A stretch of DNA of 64,000 nucleotides from contig NZ_CP130319.1 of NCBI RefSeq assembly GCF_032271945.1, forward strand, positions 124,001 to 188,000, read 5' to 3'. Within the stretch, counting starts at the first letter, position 1. Each line of letters starts with the position of its first letter. Source of the DNA: Paenibacillus sp. MBLB1832 (GTDB lineage Bacteria > Bacillota > Bacilli > Paenibacillales > NBRC-103111). A program made the position numbers and the translations under genes. Shown piece after piece: positions 36,609 through 46,922 of this stretch. The notes beneath the pieces are model-generated. The model made no database searches and was not told the DNA's origin. It saw nothing but the letters and a program-made list of their open reading frames with translations.

Positions 36609-36831
36609 GCATGTTTGTGGTATATCGCTAACCCGGTTGGGACGCGACCGCACCTCGCAGCACAACCGCAATCGCAGCTAATGTCAAAACCCCAATCCGA
36701 ACCCGTCGCTCCCTTCCGCCGCAAATAAGACCGCAGAGGTCTTAAATCGCGACTCGCTGGTAGCGAAAGCACGATAAGACCCCGCAAAGGTCTTATTCTC
36801 CATTACCCCGCCCCGAGACGGGCTGGCACAC
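36609..36831. repeat. Intergenic stretch with a pair of related hairpins
   Basis: No gene is visible in this 220-base interval. TAAGACC-GCAGA-GGTCTTA (36726-36744) and TAAGACC-CCGCAAA-GGTCTTA (36775-36795) are two perfect 7-bp hairpins with identical stems 49 bases apart. Neither has a T tract. They may be remnants of a dispersed repeat or a protein-binding site. Confidence 0.5.
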
Positions 36832-36832
36832 A

Positions 36833-36867
36833 AAAAAGCCCTACATCCACATCGTGGATATAGGGCT
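36833..36867 (-). terminator. Terminator of motAB
   Basis: On the minus strand AGCCCTATATCCAC pairs with GTGGATGTAGGGCT (one unpaired position) and ends in CTTTTTTG. Confidence 0.88.
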
Positions 36868-36888
36868 AGGGCACGCACAGGGCCGCAC

Positions 36889-37716
36889 CTACTGCGTCGG
36901 TGTCGTCGGTTTAATTTCATCCCGGAGTACGATAATCTCGACGCGGCGATTTTTGCTGCGATTGGTATCGCTCGTATTCGGTTCCTTCGGCACCGTGTCC
37001 GCATAAGCGGTCGCGATGAACTTCTTATCGTCCAGCTTCGCCGTATCGCTGAAATAGCGAAGGACAGAGAGGGAGCGGGCGAAGGAGAGCCCCCAGTTAT
37101 CTTTGTAAGGAGATCCAGGTGCTAGCGGCAAATTGTCCGTATGCCCCTCGATACTGACCTTACTTTTTAGCGTCGGGAAGAGGGAAGCCAGCTTTTGCAG
37201 AATCGGGAAGGAAGGGGCCTTCAGGTCCGCTTTGCCCAAATCGAACAGGAAGAGATCATTGAGCGTAATCGCCACGCCGCGTTCCGTATTCATGGCGGAC
37301 ACTTGGGACTCCAACTTTTGATCCGTAATGTACGTTTGAATTTGCTTCAAGAGATCCTGCAGCTCTTTCTCGCGCTTGTCTTTCTCGCTGTCTTCAGGTT
37401 TCGTCTTGTCGTGCTCTTCTTTCTGCTCATCCTGATTATGTTGCGTGTAGTCCTTATCCTTGCTATCCGCGTCGCCTTGCTTCGGCGTCATGGAACCGCT
37501 GATCCCATGGTTTTTATCCAGGATGGAGTCCGCTTTTTGGAATTGCAGGTTTAAGGCTTGGGCCAAAACGGAATACTTTTGAACATCCACTTTACTCATC
37601 GCATACATGATAATAAAAAAAACGAGCAGCAGCGTAATCAAGTCGGCGTACGTAATGAGCCATCTCTCATGATTAACATGTTCTTCGTGCTTCTTACCGC
37701 GCCTCGCCAAAGCCAT
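36889..37716 (-). CDS. motB: Flagellar motor stator protein MotB
   Basis: MotB anchors the stator to peptidoglycan and carries the proton-binding aspartate. The 275-residue protein has a single membrane helix with TYADLITLLLVFF (Asp near residue 24), a charged Lys/Asp/Glu linker (about 75-115) and a C-terminal OmpA/MotB peptidoglycan-binding domain (about 140-265; VSIEGHTDNLP and NRSKNRRVEI). AGGAGG lies 5 bases before the ATG. Overlaps the end of motA by 23 bases. The YADL form suggests a proton rather than sodium motor, an inference. Confidence 0.95.
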   Translation of the reverse strand: MALARRGKKHEEHVNHERWLITYADLITLLLVFFIIMYAMSKVDVQKYSVLAQALNLQFQKADSILDKNHGISGSMTPKQGDADSKDKDYTQHNQDEQKEEHDKTKPEDSEKDKREKELQDLLKQIQTYITDQKLESQVSAMNTERGVAITLNDLFLFDLGKADLKAPSFPILQKLASLFPTLKSKVSIEGHTDNLPLAPGSPYKDNWGLSFARSLSVLRYFSDTAKLDDKKFIATAYADTVPKEPNTSDTNRSKNRRVEIIVLRDEIKPTTPTQ

Positions 37717-38488
37717 CGACCTCCTCTGGAGCTTGCTTAGTTGATTTATCGTGGAGGAAGGAATTCAGTTTTTTCTTGATTAGTTGCGGATTTTCTCCCG
37801 CTTGTAGAGCGAGGATGCCTTCCAGCATCAATTCCATTTCACTAACCATTTCTTTACCGCGAATTTTAATTTTCGTCGCAATAGGCAAATAAATTAAGTT
37901 GGCGCTCATAACGCCGTACAGAGTAGCGGTGAAAGCAACGGCAATGGCAGGTCCAAGGGAGGACGGGTCCTCGAGGTTGCCTAGAACGTGAATAAGTCCC
38001 ATGACCGTACCGATGATTCCCATTGTAGGTGCATATCCGCCGCCGGCTTCAAAAACTTTGGACATATTCGTAACTTGATGCTCAATCGCATCCATTTCAA
38101 GCTCCAGAATCTGACGCGTCAGCTCGGGATCGGTACCGTCGACAACCATCAGGAGTCCATCCTTCAAGAATGGATTCTGGTGCTCCTGCGCACGCTGCTC
38201 AAGGGCAAGGACACCCTCTCGACGAGCAATGGAGGCCATATCCACGATTTCATCGATGGTGGCTGCGGGGTCTCTCCTTACCTGTTTGAAGGCGATACCG
38301 AGGGCTTTAGGAATTTTAGCTAAAATAGAACCAGGAAAGCTCACGGCTACTGCGCCAAACGTTCCGCCGAAGACAATAAGCAATGCGCTTGGGATGATTA
38401 ATGAGGAGACGTGACCGCCATCCCACATGTATCCGCCGATTAATCCTGCAAGACCCAATACTAACCCTAATACGGTTGTCAAATCCAT
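37694..38488 (-). CDS. motA: Flagellar motor stator protein MotA
   Basis: MotA conducts ions with MotB and drives rotor movement. The 264-residue protein has four transmembrane helices (about 3-20, 30-50, 150-170, 185-205), the cytoplasmic loop with charged residues that meets FliG, and PTMGIIGTVMGLIHVL near residue 155. The long frame to 38593 is trimmed to ATG 38488, preceded by TAGGAGTGG. Forms a two-gene operon with motB, on the opposite strand to uvrB. Confidence 0.95.
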   Translation of the reverse strand: MDLTTVLGLVLGLAGLIGGYMWDGGHVSSLIIPSALLIVFGGTFGAVAVSFPGSILAKIPKALGIAFKQVRRDPAATIDEIVDMASIARREGVLALEQRAQEHQNPFLKDGLLMVVDGTDPELTRQILELEMDAIEHQVTNMSKVFEAGGGYAPTMGIIGTVMGLIHVLGNLEDPSSLGPAIAVAFTATLYGVMSANLIYLPIATKIKIRGKEMVSEMELMLEGILALQAGENPQLIKKKLNSFLHDKSTKQAPEEVDGFGEAR

Positions 38489-38576
38489 GACTGTACCACT
38501 CCTAATTCGTATAAAAAGAATAGATACCGCTGCTCGCAAAAGCCGCCTAACATAAGGCTTAAACTGGGAATGCTGT

Positions 38577-38605
38577 TTGCATCCATGCGTCAAAAAGAGT
38601 ATAAT
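38577..38605 (+). promoter_or_regulatory. Candidate sigma-A promoter of uvrBA
   Basis: TTGCAT (38577-38582) and a consensus TATAAT (38600-38605), spacer 17. It gives a leader of about 150 bases to the uvrB start. Confidence 0.5.
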
Positions 38606-38615
38606 AAAAAAACGA

Positions 38616-38627
38616 GAACAAACATTC
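38616..38627. promoter_or_regulatory. Candidate LexA (DinR) operator upstream of uvrB
   Basis: GAACAAACATTC differs at one base from the Gram-positive LexA core GAAC-N4-GTTC and extends outward to AGAAC-N4-ATTCT. It lies just after the -10 hexamer, where repressor binding would block transcription. uvrBA is a known LexA target in Bacillus. Confidence 0.45.
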
Positions 38628-38759
38628 TTATGTTGGATTTCGTACTACAATCCGTCATATATGGACAAAAAGTACCATAGACTTCTTTATCGGAATGTCG
38701 AAAGGGAAAGTTTATAGGATAAAAGTTCGATTTATTTCGGAAATCGAGGGTGATAATGG

Positions 38760-40757
38760 ATGAATGAAATCGTCATGAGCTCCAAGAAATTCGAGCTTGT
38801 CTCCGAATTTCAGCCACAAGGGGATCAGCCCCAAGCTATTGATGAAATTGTACGGAGTATCGAAGCCGGCAACAAGCATCAGACGCTGCTCGGTGCGACG
38901 GGAACAGGCAAGACGTTCACAGCAGCGCAAGTTATCGCGAAATTAAACCGACCTACCTTGATCATAGCTCATAACAAAACTTTAGCCGCGCAATTGTGCA
39001 GCGAATTCAAAGAGTTTTTCCCTCATAATGCGGTATCCTACTTTGTCAGTTATTACGACTACTACCAGCCAGAAGCCTACATTGCCTCCTCCGATACGTA
39101 CATCGAGAAAGATTCCAGTGTAAATGAAGAAATTGATAAACTTCGCCACTCCGCGACGAGCTCCTTATTCGAACGCCGCGACGTTATTGTCGTTGCCAGC
39201 GTTTCGTGTATTTATGGCTTGGGTTCTCCGATGGAATACGGGAATATGCTGCTCTCACTGCGTGTTGGTATGGAGAAATCGCGGAATGAAATTCTGCACA
39301 GGCTCGTGGATATTCAATATCAGCGCAATGATTTGAACTTTGTGCGCGGTACGTTCCGTGTGCGCGGCGATGTTGTAGAAATTTTCCCAGCGTCGCATAG
39401 TGAGCATGCGGTGCGTGTCGAGCTTTTTGGGGATGAGATTGAGAAGATTACCGAAATCAACGTCCTCACAGGGGAAATTATTGGTCAGCGCGAGCATATC
39501 GCAATTTTCCCGGCGTCTCACTTCGTAACGCATGAAGATACGATGAAGCGGGCGCTCGTAAACATCGGGCGTGAGCTGGAAGAACGGCTTGCAGAACTTA
39601 GAGAGCAAGGAAAGCTTCTGGAAGCGCAGCGTTTGGAGCAGCGAACACGTTACGATATGGAAATGATGGAGGAGATGGGATTCTGCTCGGGGATCGAGAA
39701 TTACTCGGGGCCTCTGACCTTCCGTGAACGGGGAGCAACGCCGTATACGTTGCTGGATTATTTCCCAGACGACATGCTGTTCATGGTCGATGAATCCCAT
39801 GTGACGCTGCCGCAAATTCGAGCGATGTTCAATGGGGATAAGGCGAGGAAAGATGTGCTGGTAGAGCATGGCTTCCGGCTGCCGTCTGCCTTGGATAATC
39901 GGCCGCTACGCTTTGAGGAATTCGAAGACAAGGTCACTCAAATTTTATATATTTCAGCAACGCCAGGGCCTTATGAATTAGAACATTGTCCGACGATGAT
40001 TCAACAAATTATTCGGCCTACAGGGTTGCTCGATCCGATCATTGAGGTTCGTCCGACCAAAGGGCAGATTGACGATCTGATTGCAGAAATACAAGATCGC
40101 GTTCGCAAAGATGAGCGGGTGTTGGTGACGACATTAACGAAGAAAATGTCCGAGGATTTAACGGACTATTTCAAGGAAATCGGGATTAAAGTACGGTATT
40201 TGCACTCGGATATTAAGACGTTTGAACGGATGCAGATTCTTCGGGATTTGCGGTTGGGGACATTCCACGTGCTGATTGGGATTAACTTGCTGAGAGAAGG
40301 CCTCGATCTACCGGAAGTATCGCTTGTCGCCATTCTGGATGCGGATAAGGAAGGGTTCTTGCGCTCGGAGCGCTCGTTGATCCAGACGATTGGCCGTGCA
40401 GCGCGTAATGCGGATGGCCGCGTGATCATGTACGGGGATAAAATCACGGATTCGATGGAGAAAGCGATCTCGGAAACGAATCGCCGTCGAAGCTTGCAAG
40501 AAGCCAACAATGAGCGATTGGGGATTACGCCGCAGACGATCGCGAAGAAAGTTCGCGATGTCATCGAGGCTACGAAAGTCGCCGAACAGAAGTCCGATTA
40601 TCTGGCCGATGTGAAGGGCGCCAAAATGTCGAAAAAAGATCGCGCTACGCTCATCGAACGCCTGGAAGGCGAGATGAAAGAGGCGGCGAAGAACTTGCAA
40701 TTCGAGCGTGCCGCACAGCTGCGTGACGCAATTATGGAAATGAAGGCTGATGCCTAG
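38760..40757 (+). CDS. uvrB: Excinuclease ABC subunit B
   Basis: UvrB is the damage-verifying helicase-like subunit of nucleotide excision repair. The 665-residue protein has Walker [13 protein letters not shown] (near residue 43), the beta-hairpin region [21 protein letters not shown] (two overlapping short motifs near 95-115), a DEAD-like DESHV box, helicase motif [11 protein letters not shown], and a C-terminal UVR domain (about 625-660) that contacts UvrC. GAGGGTG lies 7 bases before the ATG. uvrA follows 44 bases downstream. Confidence 0.98.
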   Translation: MNEIVMSSKKFELVSEFQPQGDQPQAIDEIVRSIEAGNKHQTLLGATGTGKTFTAAQVIAKLNRPTLIIAHNKTLAAQLCSEFKEFFPHNAVSYFVSYYDYYQPEAYIASSDTYIEKDSSVNEEIDKLRHSATSSLFERRDVIVVASVSCIYGLGSPMEYGNMLLSLRVGMEKSRNEILHRLVDIQYQRNDLNFVRGTFRVRGDVVEIFPASHSEHAVRVELFGDEIEKITEINVLTGEIIGQREHIAIFPASHFVTHEDTMKRALVNIGRELEERLAELREQGKLLEAQRLEQRTRYDMEMMEEMGFCSGIENYSGPLTFRERGATPYTLLDYFPDDMLFMVDESHVTLPQIRAMFNGDKARKDVLVEHGFRLPSALDNRPLRFEEFEDKVTQILYISATPGPYELEHCPTMIQQIIRPTGLLDPIIEVRPTKGQIDDLIAEIQDRVRKDERVLVTTLTKKMSEDLTDYFKEIGIKVRYLHSDIKTFERMQILRDLRLGTFHVLIGINLLREGLDLPEVSLVAILDADKEGFLRSERSLIQTIGRAARNADGRVIMYGDKITDSMEKAISETNRRRSLQEANNERLGITPQTIAKKVRDVIEATKVAEQKSDYLADVKGAKMSKKDRATLIERLEGEMKEAAKNLQFERAAQLRDAIMEMKADA

Positions 40758-40801
40758 CAACAAGGGGAGCATCAGTGTCACATAGGAGAGGAAGGTTATC
40801 T

Positions 40802-43684
40802 GTGTCTAGAGATCAGATCGTCATTAAAGGAGCGAGAGCTCACAATCTTAAAAATATTGATGTCACCATTCCGCGTGATAAGTTCGTCGTTCTTACGGGC
40901 TTGAGCGGATCTGGGAAATCATCGCTGGCCTTTGATACGATTTATGCAGAAGGGCAGCGCAGGTACGTTGAATCGCTATCTGCTTATGCGCGTCAATTTC
41001 TTGGGAATATGGATAAGCCAGATGTTGATTCGATTGATGGCCTGTCGCCTGCGATTTCAATTGACCAGAAAACAACGAGCCGCAATCCGCGTTCCACGGT
41101 AGGAACGGTTACTGAAATTTATGACTATTTAAGGTTGCTGTTCGCCCGTATCGGGCGTCCGCATTGCCCGACACACGGCATAGAGATCACGTCGCAAACC
41201 GTGGAACAAATGGTTGATCGCATTATGGAGTACCCAGAGCGTACGAAAATTCAAATTCTGGCTCCGCTCGTTTCAGGCCGCAAAGGTGAGCATTCGAAGT
41301 TGTTCACGGATGTGCAGAAGCAAGGGTTTGTCCGTGTACGTGTAAACGGAGAGACCATGGACCTCTCTGAGAAAATAGAGCTCGACAAAAATAAGAAACA
41401 TACCATTGATGTGGTCGTAGACCGTATTGTCGTCAAAGATGATGTGCAGACACGTCTGGCCGATTCACTCGAAACTGCGTTGAAATTGGCGAACGGGCGA
41501 GTCATTGTGGATGTGATGGAACAAGAAGAGCTGCTATTTAGCCAAAACCTCGCATGCCCAGAGTGTGGTTTCAGTGTGGAAGAGCTTGCGCCACGTATGT
41601 TTTCCTTTAACAGTCCATTCGGAGCTTGTCCAGAATGCGACGGGTTAGGGAGTCAGATGATCGTGGACCCTGATCTCTTAGTTCCCGATGGAAAGCTAAC
41701 GATTGAAGAGGGCGCATTTGAAGCGTGGGCAGGCAGCACGTCTAACTATTATCCGCAGTTCCTTGCTGCGGTGTGTGAGCATTATCATATTCCACGGAAT
41801 GTCCCTGTATCGGAACTAAGCAGTGATCAAATGAAGGTCATTTTGTACGGAACGGGAGGCGAGAAGATTCGCTTCCGTTATGAGAATGACATGGGTGCCA
41901 CGAAGGAAGCGCTCGTACCGTTCGAAGGGATTATTCGTAACCTGGAGCGCCGATTCAAAGATACGTTCTCAGAGGGCATTCGCGAGCACATTCAGACCTA
42001 TATGAGCACGAAGCCGTGTCCGAAGTGTAAAGGGCAGCGCTTGAAGCCTGAGACGCTTGCAGTGACAATCAACGGCAAGAACATCGCCCACGCAACGTCC
42101 TTATCCATTGGCGAGGCGGAAGAATGGTTCAAAGGGCTGGAATTGAATGAACGAGAGCTGACGATCTCCAACCTGATTCTTAAGGAAATCCGCGCGCGTC
42201 TAGGTTTCCTCGTGAACGTAGGTCTCGATTATTTAACGATGCATCGTTCAGCAGGCACTCTGTCAGGGGGAGAAGCGCAGCGCATTCGCTTGGCTACGCA
42301 AATTGGCTCCAGCCTAATGGGCGTCCTCTATATTTTGGATGAGCCGAGTATCGGCTTGCACCAACGGGATAATACCCGGTTGATTCAGACGCTAGAGCAT
42401 ATGCGTGATCTCGGGAACACCTTGATCGTCGTGGAGCACGATGAAGATACAATGATGGCAGCGGATTATATCATCGATATCGGCCCTGGCGCTGGCATCC
42501 ACGGCGGACAAGTCATTGCGCAAGGCACGCCTACTGAGCTCATGGCTGACGAGAACTCACTGACGGGCCAATACTTAAGCGGGAAGCGGTTCATTCCGAT
42601 TCCAGCAGAACGTCGCAAGCCGATTGGCAAATGGCTTGAAGTCAAAGGAGCCAAAGAAAATAACCTGCGCAACGTCTCGGCCAAAATACCGCTAGGGGTA
42701 TTCACGTGTGTGACTGGTGTATCGGGATCAGGGAAAAGTACATTGATCAATGAAATTCTATTCAAAACGCTTGCACGCGATTTGAACGGGGCGAAGGTGC
42801 GTCCTGGCGAGCATAAAGAAATTGCCGGTCTGGAGCATATTGATAAGGTCATCGACATCGACCAATCGCCAATCGGGCGCACACCGCGTTCTAATCCTGC
42901 CACCTACACAGGCGTATTCGATGATATTCGCGATGTGTACGCGAATACGAATGAAGCCAAGGTGCGCGGCTACAAGAAGGGCCGTTTCAGCTTTAACGTG
43001 AAAGGCGGCCGTTGCGAGGCTTGCCGTGGAGACGGCATCATCAAGATCGAGATGCACTTCCTGCCGGACGTGTACGTGCCTTGCGAAATCTGCAAAGGCA
43101 AACGCTACAACCGCGAGACGATGGAAGTGAAATATAAAGGCAAGAGCATTTCGGAAGTGTTGGAGATGACGATTGAAGACGGCTGCGAGTTCTTCCAGAA
43201 CTTGCCGCGCATTCATCGTAAACTGACGACACTTCTGGATGTGGGGCTGGGCTACATGACCCTCGGCCAGCCAGCGACCACGCTGTCAGGCGGCGAAGCC
43301 CAGCGTGTGAAGCTCGCGGCGGAGTTGTACCGCCGCAGTACAGGCAAGACGATCTACATCCTGGATGAGCCCACAACGGGGCTCCACATCCACGATATCG
43401 ATCGTCTGCTGAAGGTGCTGCACCGCCTCGTGGAGAGCGGTGAAACCGTGTTGGTCATCGAGCATAACCTCGATGTCATCAAGACGGCGGACCACCTCAT
43501 CGATCTAGGACCCGAAGGTGGCAGCCGCGGGGGCTTGATCGTGGCGTCGGGTACGCCAGAGGATGTCGTGAAGGTGGCCGGGTCGTATACCGGCCAGTAT
43601 TTGAAGCCGATCCTCGAGCGGGATCGGGAGCGTTCAGAGGATTATGCGAAGCGATTGGAGATTCTAGAAGGCTCCGTTAGCTAG
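40802..43684 (+). CDS. uvrA: Excinuclease ABC subunit A
   Basis: UvrA dimer finds damage and loads UvrB. The 960-residue ABC ATPase has two Walker A motifs ([14 protein letters not shown] near residue 32 and [11 protein letters not shown] near 640), two signature motifs ([14 protein letters not shown] and [14 protein letters not shown]), and zinc-binding CxxC pairs at CPECGF/CPECDG, CPKCKG and [14 protein letters not shown]. Start: GTG at 40802 with GGAGAGGAAGG 7 bases upstream gives the canonical [15 protein letters not shown]; an upstream GTG at 40775 is a less likely alternative. Confidence 0.97.
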   Translation: MSRDQIVIKGARAHNLKNIDVTIPRDKFVVLTGLSGSGKSSLAFDTIYAEGQRRYVESLSAYARQFLGNMDKPDVDSIDGLSPAISIDQKTTSRNPRSTVGTVTEIYDYLRLLFARIGRPHCPTHGIEITSQTVEQMVDRIMEYPERTKIQILAPLVSGRKGEHSKLFTDVQKQGFVRVRVNGETMDLSEKIELDKNKKHTIDVVVDRIVVKDDVQTRLADSLETALKLANGRVIVDVMEQEELLFSQNLACPECGFSVEELAPRMFSFNSPFGACPECDGLGSQMIVDPDLLVPDGKLTIEEGAFEAWAGSTSNYYPQFLAAVCEHYHIPRNVPVSELSSDQMKVILYGTGGEKIRFRYENDMGATKEALVPFEGIIRNLERRFKDTFSEGIREHIQTYMSTKPCPKCKGQRLKPETLAVTINGKNIAHATSLSIGEAEEWFKGLELNERELTISNLILKEIRARLGFLVNVGLDYLTMHRSAGTLSGGEAQRIRLATQIGSSLMGVLYILDEPSIGLHQRDNTRLIQTLEHMRDLGNTLIVVEHDEDTMMAADYIIDIGPGAGIHGGQVIAQGTPTELMADENSLTGQYLSGKRFIPIPAERRKPIGKWLEVKGAKENNLRNVSAKIPLGVFTCVTGVSGSGKSTLINEILFKTLARDLNGAKVRPGEHKEIAGLEHIDKVIDIDQSPIGRTPRSNPATYTGVFDDIRDVYANTNEAKVRGYKKGRFSFNVKGGRCEACRGDGIIKIEMHFLPDVYVPCEICKGKRYNRETMEVKYKGKSISEVLEMTIEDGCEFFQNLPRIHRKLTTLLDVGLGYMTLGQPATTLSGGEAQRVKLAAELYRRSTGKTIYILDEPTTGLHIHDIDRLLKVLHRLVESGETVLVIEHNLDVIKTADHLIDLGPEGGSRGGLIVASGTPEDVVKVAGSYTGQYLKPILERDRERSEDYAKRLEILEGSVS

Positions 43685-43717
43685 AACCGAACATTAAGCT
43701 TGGAAGCGGCCATGCGT

Positions 43718-43738
43718 AAAGCCGTTTTCAGGCTTTTT
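43718..43738 (+). terminator. Weak terminator of uvrBA
   Basis: AAAGCC/GGCTTT 6-bp stem with a 7-base loop and five T residues. Confidence 0.6.
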
Positions 43739-43947
43739 GCCTTTTGAAACAAATTCGACACATACATTAAGGGAAGATTAATCGAATGAGTCAGGCTTCG
43801 ACAATTTAACCCTCTTTCCAATTAATTGAAATTAAGCCTATAATAATAGTAAGCAACAGTGAACATCTCCTTCTACCTAACTAATGACATGATGATTGAG
43901 AGATATAGCAGTGTAGTCAAATTATTTGTTATGGAGGCTAGTGAAAA

Positions 43948-44097
43948 ATGAAACCGACGTTAGAGCTTCAAGAGATTGTATCTGCTTTGGGGATTGATCC
44001 GTTCCGATTTCTAGCATGGCAAGAAGAGGAGCTGGCCTATGCAGGGTTGAACGAGTACGAAGAAGACGAAGATCATCGAGAATCGCTGGCTGGATAA
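43948..44097 (+). CDS. Small acidic protein of unknown function (49 residues)
   Basis: A short gene with good signals: GGAGGC at 9 bases before the ATG, a clean stop at 44095-44097 and a very strong terminator 30 bases later. A TATAAT lies about 110 bases upstream. The product is acidic, with LELQEIVSALGIDPF followed by an Asp/Glu-rich tail (EYEEDEDHRE). No membrane segment or cysteine. I do not recognise a family. The flanking signals make a real small protein more likely than chance. Confidence 0.65.
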   Translation: MKPTLELQEIVSALGIDPFRFLAWQEEELAYAGLNEYEEDEDHRESLAG

Positions 44098-44127
44098 AGA
44101 CAGCAGCGCATGACATACGCGAAGCGA

Positions 44128-44175
44128 AGAGGGAATCCCAAAGCCATCAAGTTGGCTAAGGGATTCTCTCTTTTT
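44128..44175 (+). terminator. Strong terminator of the 49-residue gene
   Basis: AGAGGGAATCCC pairs with GGGATTCTCTCT (one G-U); the loop itself contains AGCCA/TGGCT pairing. Ends in a T run. Confidence 0.9.
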
Positions 44176-44382
44176 AGCCGCATACCAAAGTAATAAATTG
44201 GAGAGCATTTGGACAGTTTATACGTGTGAGGGACTTCGCGCCATGAGGGGAACCCAAACAAAAGGTGACAAACTTGTTACACATCGGGACAACTACTTGC
44301 ATCTCGTGTCTAATCAAGCTAACATAGTATTAAAATAGCAGGACGTGTGCCTTGCACCGAGTTACTATAAGGAGGTTTCACC

Positions 44383-44586
44383 ATGTTATTCGCGGAAGCA
44401 GCTGAAGCATCAACAAGTACGTATACAGCTTTTGACATTTATGTGTTGATCTTCACAGTGATTATTGGCATTGCGGTAATCAGACAATTGATTAACCCTA
44501 AACGTAATTTGTTTGCATTAGGATTTGGAACTGTTGCGCTACTTGTTTTCCTATTCATGGACGTTATCATGATTAAGGGTTGGTAG
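44383..44586 (+). CDS. Small membrane protein, DUF2759-like
   Basis: A 67-residue protein with two hydrophobic helices (about 18-37 and 45-62) separated by the basic turn RQLINPKRN. AAGGAGG lies 8 bases before the ATG. Size, two-helix layout and the FDIYVLIF/ALGFGTVALLVFLFMD pattern resemble the DUF2759 family of Bacilli; I am moderately sure of that family. The position near uvrBA recalls csbA of Bacillus subtilis, but the sequence does not clearly match it. Function unknown. Confidence 0.72.
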   Translation: MLFAEAAEASTSTYTAFDIYVLIFTVIIGIAVIRQLINPKRNLFALGFGTVALLVFLFMDVIMIKGW

Positions 44587-44604
44587 TACATAGAAGCAAC
44601 AATT

Positions 44605-44653
44605 AAAAGCCCACAGGATACAAGATCCTTAGATCTTGAGCCTGTGGGCTTTT
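44605..44653. terminator. Bidirectional terminator
   Basis: AAAAGCCCACAGG pairs perfectly with CCTGTGGGCTTTT, and the loop holds a second stem CAAGATC/GATCTTG. It serves the small membrane gene and the convergent isomerase gene. Confidence 0.95.
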
Positions 44654-44678
44654 CTCAATCAATATGAGTGATTGAAGT

Positions 44679-45647
44679 TTATACCCACCACATTTCACCA
44701 AGTGGTTCCTTGATGAGAACTTGTTGCAGGTTTTGAACAGCTTTGGAGAAGCCTTCGTCTACGGACATCAAACCATCTTCGTGCTCGATGCTGACCACGT
44801 AGTCGTAGCCGACTAGACGCAATGCGGAGATGATGTCAGCCCATACTTTCATGTCGTGGCCGAAACCAACGGAGCGGAACTGCCAGGAGCGATCAAGCAT
44901 GTTAGCGTAGGACTGCATGTCCGTTACGCCAAAGCGGTTTGTGTTGTTGTAATCATGCGATGTATCCTTCGCGTGGAAATGGTGAATCGCGTTAGCGCGA
45001 CCAAGGATTTGCACCGCTTGAACGGGGTCAATCCCCTGCCACCACATGTGACTTGGATCCAAGTTGGCACCAATTACTTCACCAGCCGCTTCACGCAGGC
45101 GAAGAAGGGTAGCTGGCGTATGTACGGAGAAACCGCCGTGCAGCTCAAGACCGATTTTGATATTACGATCAGAAGCGAATTTACCTGTTTCTTTCCAGTA
45201 CGGAATAACTTTGTTCGTCCACTGCCAGTCCAGAATCTCTTGGAAATCGTTCGGCCAAGGGGCTACTGGCCAGTTCGGGTATTTCGCATCCTCGTGGTCG
45301 CCAGGGCAGCCAGAGAATGTGTTTACAACAGGAACTTCAAGACGCTCAGCGAGTTCAATCGTTTGTATAATTGCATCGTGGAATTCTTTTGCGATTTGCT
45401 TTTGCGGGTGAAGAGGGTTACCGTGCGCGCTTAATGCGCTGATCGTCAAGCCGCGGGATTCTACCGCTTTTTTAAATGCTTTCAATTTTCCTGCATCAGC
45501 AAGAAGTTCACTTGGGTTGCAATGAGCTGTACCCGGGTAACCGCCAGTACCAATTTCAACAGCGTCCAAGCCTTTCGCCGCGATATAATCCAGCGCTTCC
45601 TCGAAAGGTTTTCCACCGAATAGAACCATAAATACGCCTAACTTCAT
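44679..45647 (-). CDS. Sugar phosphate isomerase/epimerase (xylose-isomerase-like TIM barrel)
   Basis: A 322-residue AP_endonuc_2-family TIM barrel. It starts MKLGVFMVLFG, has metal-ligand segments GLELHGGF (Glu near 170), GANLDPSHMWWQG (Asp/His near 198-201), HFHAKDT (about 222-228) and a late VSIEHEDG (Glu/His near 287). Such enzymes act on sugars or inositol derivatives (for example inosose dehydratase/isomerase); the substrate cannot be assigned. GGAGGTG lies 8 bases before the ATG. A TATAAT lies at 45687-45692 on the minus strand, so it may have its own promoter, although no terminator separates it from the MBOAT gene upstream. Confidence 0.88.
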   Translation of the reverse strand: MKLGVFMVLFGGKPFEEALDYIAAKGLDAVEIGTGGYPGTAHCNPSELLADAGKLKAFKKAVESRGLTISALSAHGNPLHPQKQIAKEFHDAIIQTIELAERLEVPVVNTFSGCPGDHEDAKYPNWPVAPWPNDFQEILDWQWTNKVIPYWKETGKFASDRNIKIGLELHGGFSVHTPATLLRLREAAGEVIGANLDPSHMWWQGIDPVQAVQILGRANAIHHFHAKDTSHDYNNTNRFGVTDMQSYANMLDRSWQFRSVGFGHDMKVWADIISALRLVGYDYVVSIEHEDGLMSVDEGFSKAVQNLQQVLIKEPLGEMWWV

Positions 45648-45698
45648 TAGGTTACACCTCCAGAATTAGTCAAACAATCAGATCAAATTATACCACTA

Positions 45699-46853
45699 TC
45701 ATCCAGTAAAATGAAGCAAGCCTTTATAAATGCGAAGCACCGTCTCCCAATTCGAACTGTAAATAATAACTGAGAACGTAACCAACGTCTGTGTGATGAG
45801 GCAGCGGAAATAGAAGTAGGCTTTGGACACCTTTTTCCGATTCACGGTCGTGATTTTAAACATATTCTCCAGTGCAATAATAATGCCATGGTACAGCCCA
45901 TAGAGGAAGTACAGCCATGTAAAGCCGTGCCAGAGACCCATCAATACCATGATCAGGATGGAGAGGCTTGCGGTGAGCCCGACAGAGGGCGTTTTGCGCG
46001 AGAAGAACATGAAGATGTGGTCTCGGAAAAAGTCACCCAACGTCACATGCCAATTCCGCCAAAATTGCGTCATCGAGGGGGACAGGAGGGGTTTTTTGAA
46101 GTTTTCCGGCATCGTATAGCCCATCAAACGCCCAAAGCCAATCGCCATGTCCGAATACCCCGAGAAGTCGAAATAAATCAGTGCGTAGAACCAGATCAAC
46201 AGGAACAAGGAATGCCATGTGTGAAGCTCATGCGAGAGCACGTTATTGAAAATACCCGTCATCCATGTGACAACAACAATTTTCTTAAAAAGGCCAAGAA
46301 TAATCCGCTTTACACTGTCTTCGAACAGTTTGGCGTCGACGGTGTAGGGCTTTTTGCTATCCGCCATGAAATCACGGAATTTTAGAATCGGACCCGACGT
46401 GAAGGTCGGGATGAACAACACATAGTTCGCATAATCGATGGCGGGTACTTCGCCGTCTTTGCCAAAGAAATAAGCGAAATAATAAGCATCAATGACCTTC
46501 AACACGTTATAAATGAGGCCCAAATAAATAATCGTATCAAACATCGGATTGTGGAAAATCCCCATCACGAAAAAGCGAACCCCGAGAAAAACGCCCACAA
46601 TGTTGGCCGCAATTCCGAAGATGAAGGTGGCCTTGCGCCAGAGAGTTGTCCGACATAAATACACGAAGCCGACATAATTGATTAGGGTAAAAATGGCATA
46701 GAAAACGACCAGCTTTTTGCTGAACAACAGCAGAAAGCATAGGCTGAAAATGATCATTAAGATGCGTTTATTATCCGCCCACTTGCGGGTAAGCATGAGA
46801 ACGGCGATCATGCCGCTCATTGCGACCATCGCGTTCATGTGCATATAAAACAT
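45699..46853 (-). CDS. DltB-like MBOAT O-acyltransferase
   Basis: A 384-residue membrane protein with about ten hydrophobic helices. It carries the MBOAT signatures FTSGPILKF (about 151-159), QFWRNWHVTLGDFFRDHIF (263-281) and the catalytic histidine in MGLWHG (His309). DltB uses a charged carrier protein on the inside to pass an acyl group across the membrane. Here it is the last gene of an operon that also encodes a carrier protein, an amino acid:[carrier protein] ligase, a DltX-like peptide and a DltD-like protein. It therefore probably exports an aminoacyl group, but to an acceptor unlike classical teichoic acid D-alanylation. That acceptor is unknown. GAGGAG lies 11 bases before the ATG. 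Confidence 0.88.
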   Translation of the reverse strand: MFYMHMNAMVAMSGMIAVLMLTRKWADNKRILMIIFSLCFLLLFSKKLVVFYAIFTLINYVGFVYLCRTTLWRKATFIFGIAANIVGVFLGVRFFVMGIFHNPMFDTIIYLGLIYNVLKVIDAYYFAYFFGKDGEVPAIDYANYVLFIPTFTSGPILKFRDFMADSKKPYTVDAKLFEDSVKRIILGLFKKIVVVTWMTGIFNNVLSHELHTWHSLFLLIWFYALIYFDFSGYSDMAIGFGRLMGYTMPENFKKPLLSPSMTQFWRNWHVTLGDFFRDHIFMFFSRKTPSVGLTASLSILIMVLMGLWHGFTWLYFLYGLYHGIIIALENMFKITTVNRKKVSKAYFYFRCLITQTLVTFSVIIYSSNWETVLRIYKGLLHFTG

Positions 46854-46922
46854 AGCTAGAGAACTCCTCGCTTGCTAGAAATGCTGGACCTACTAGAACT
46901 GCTAGAAAGGCTGAATTCAAGG

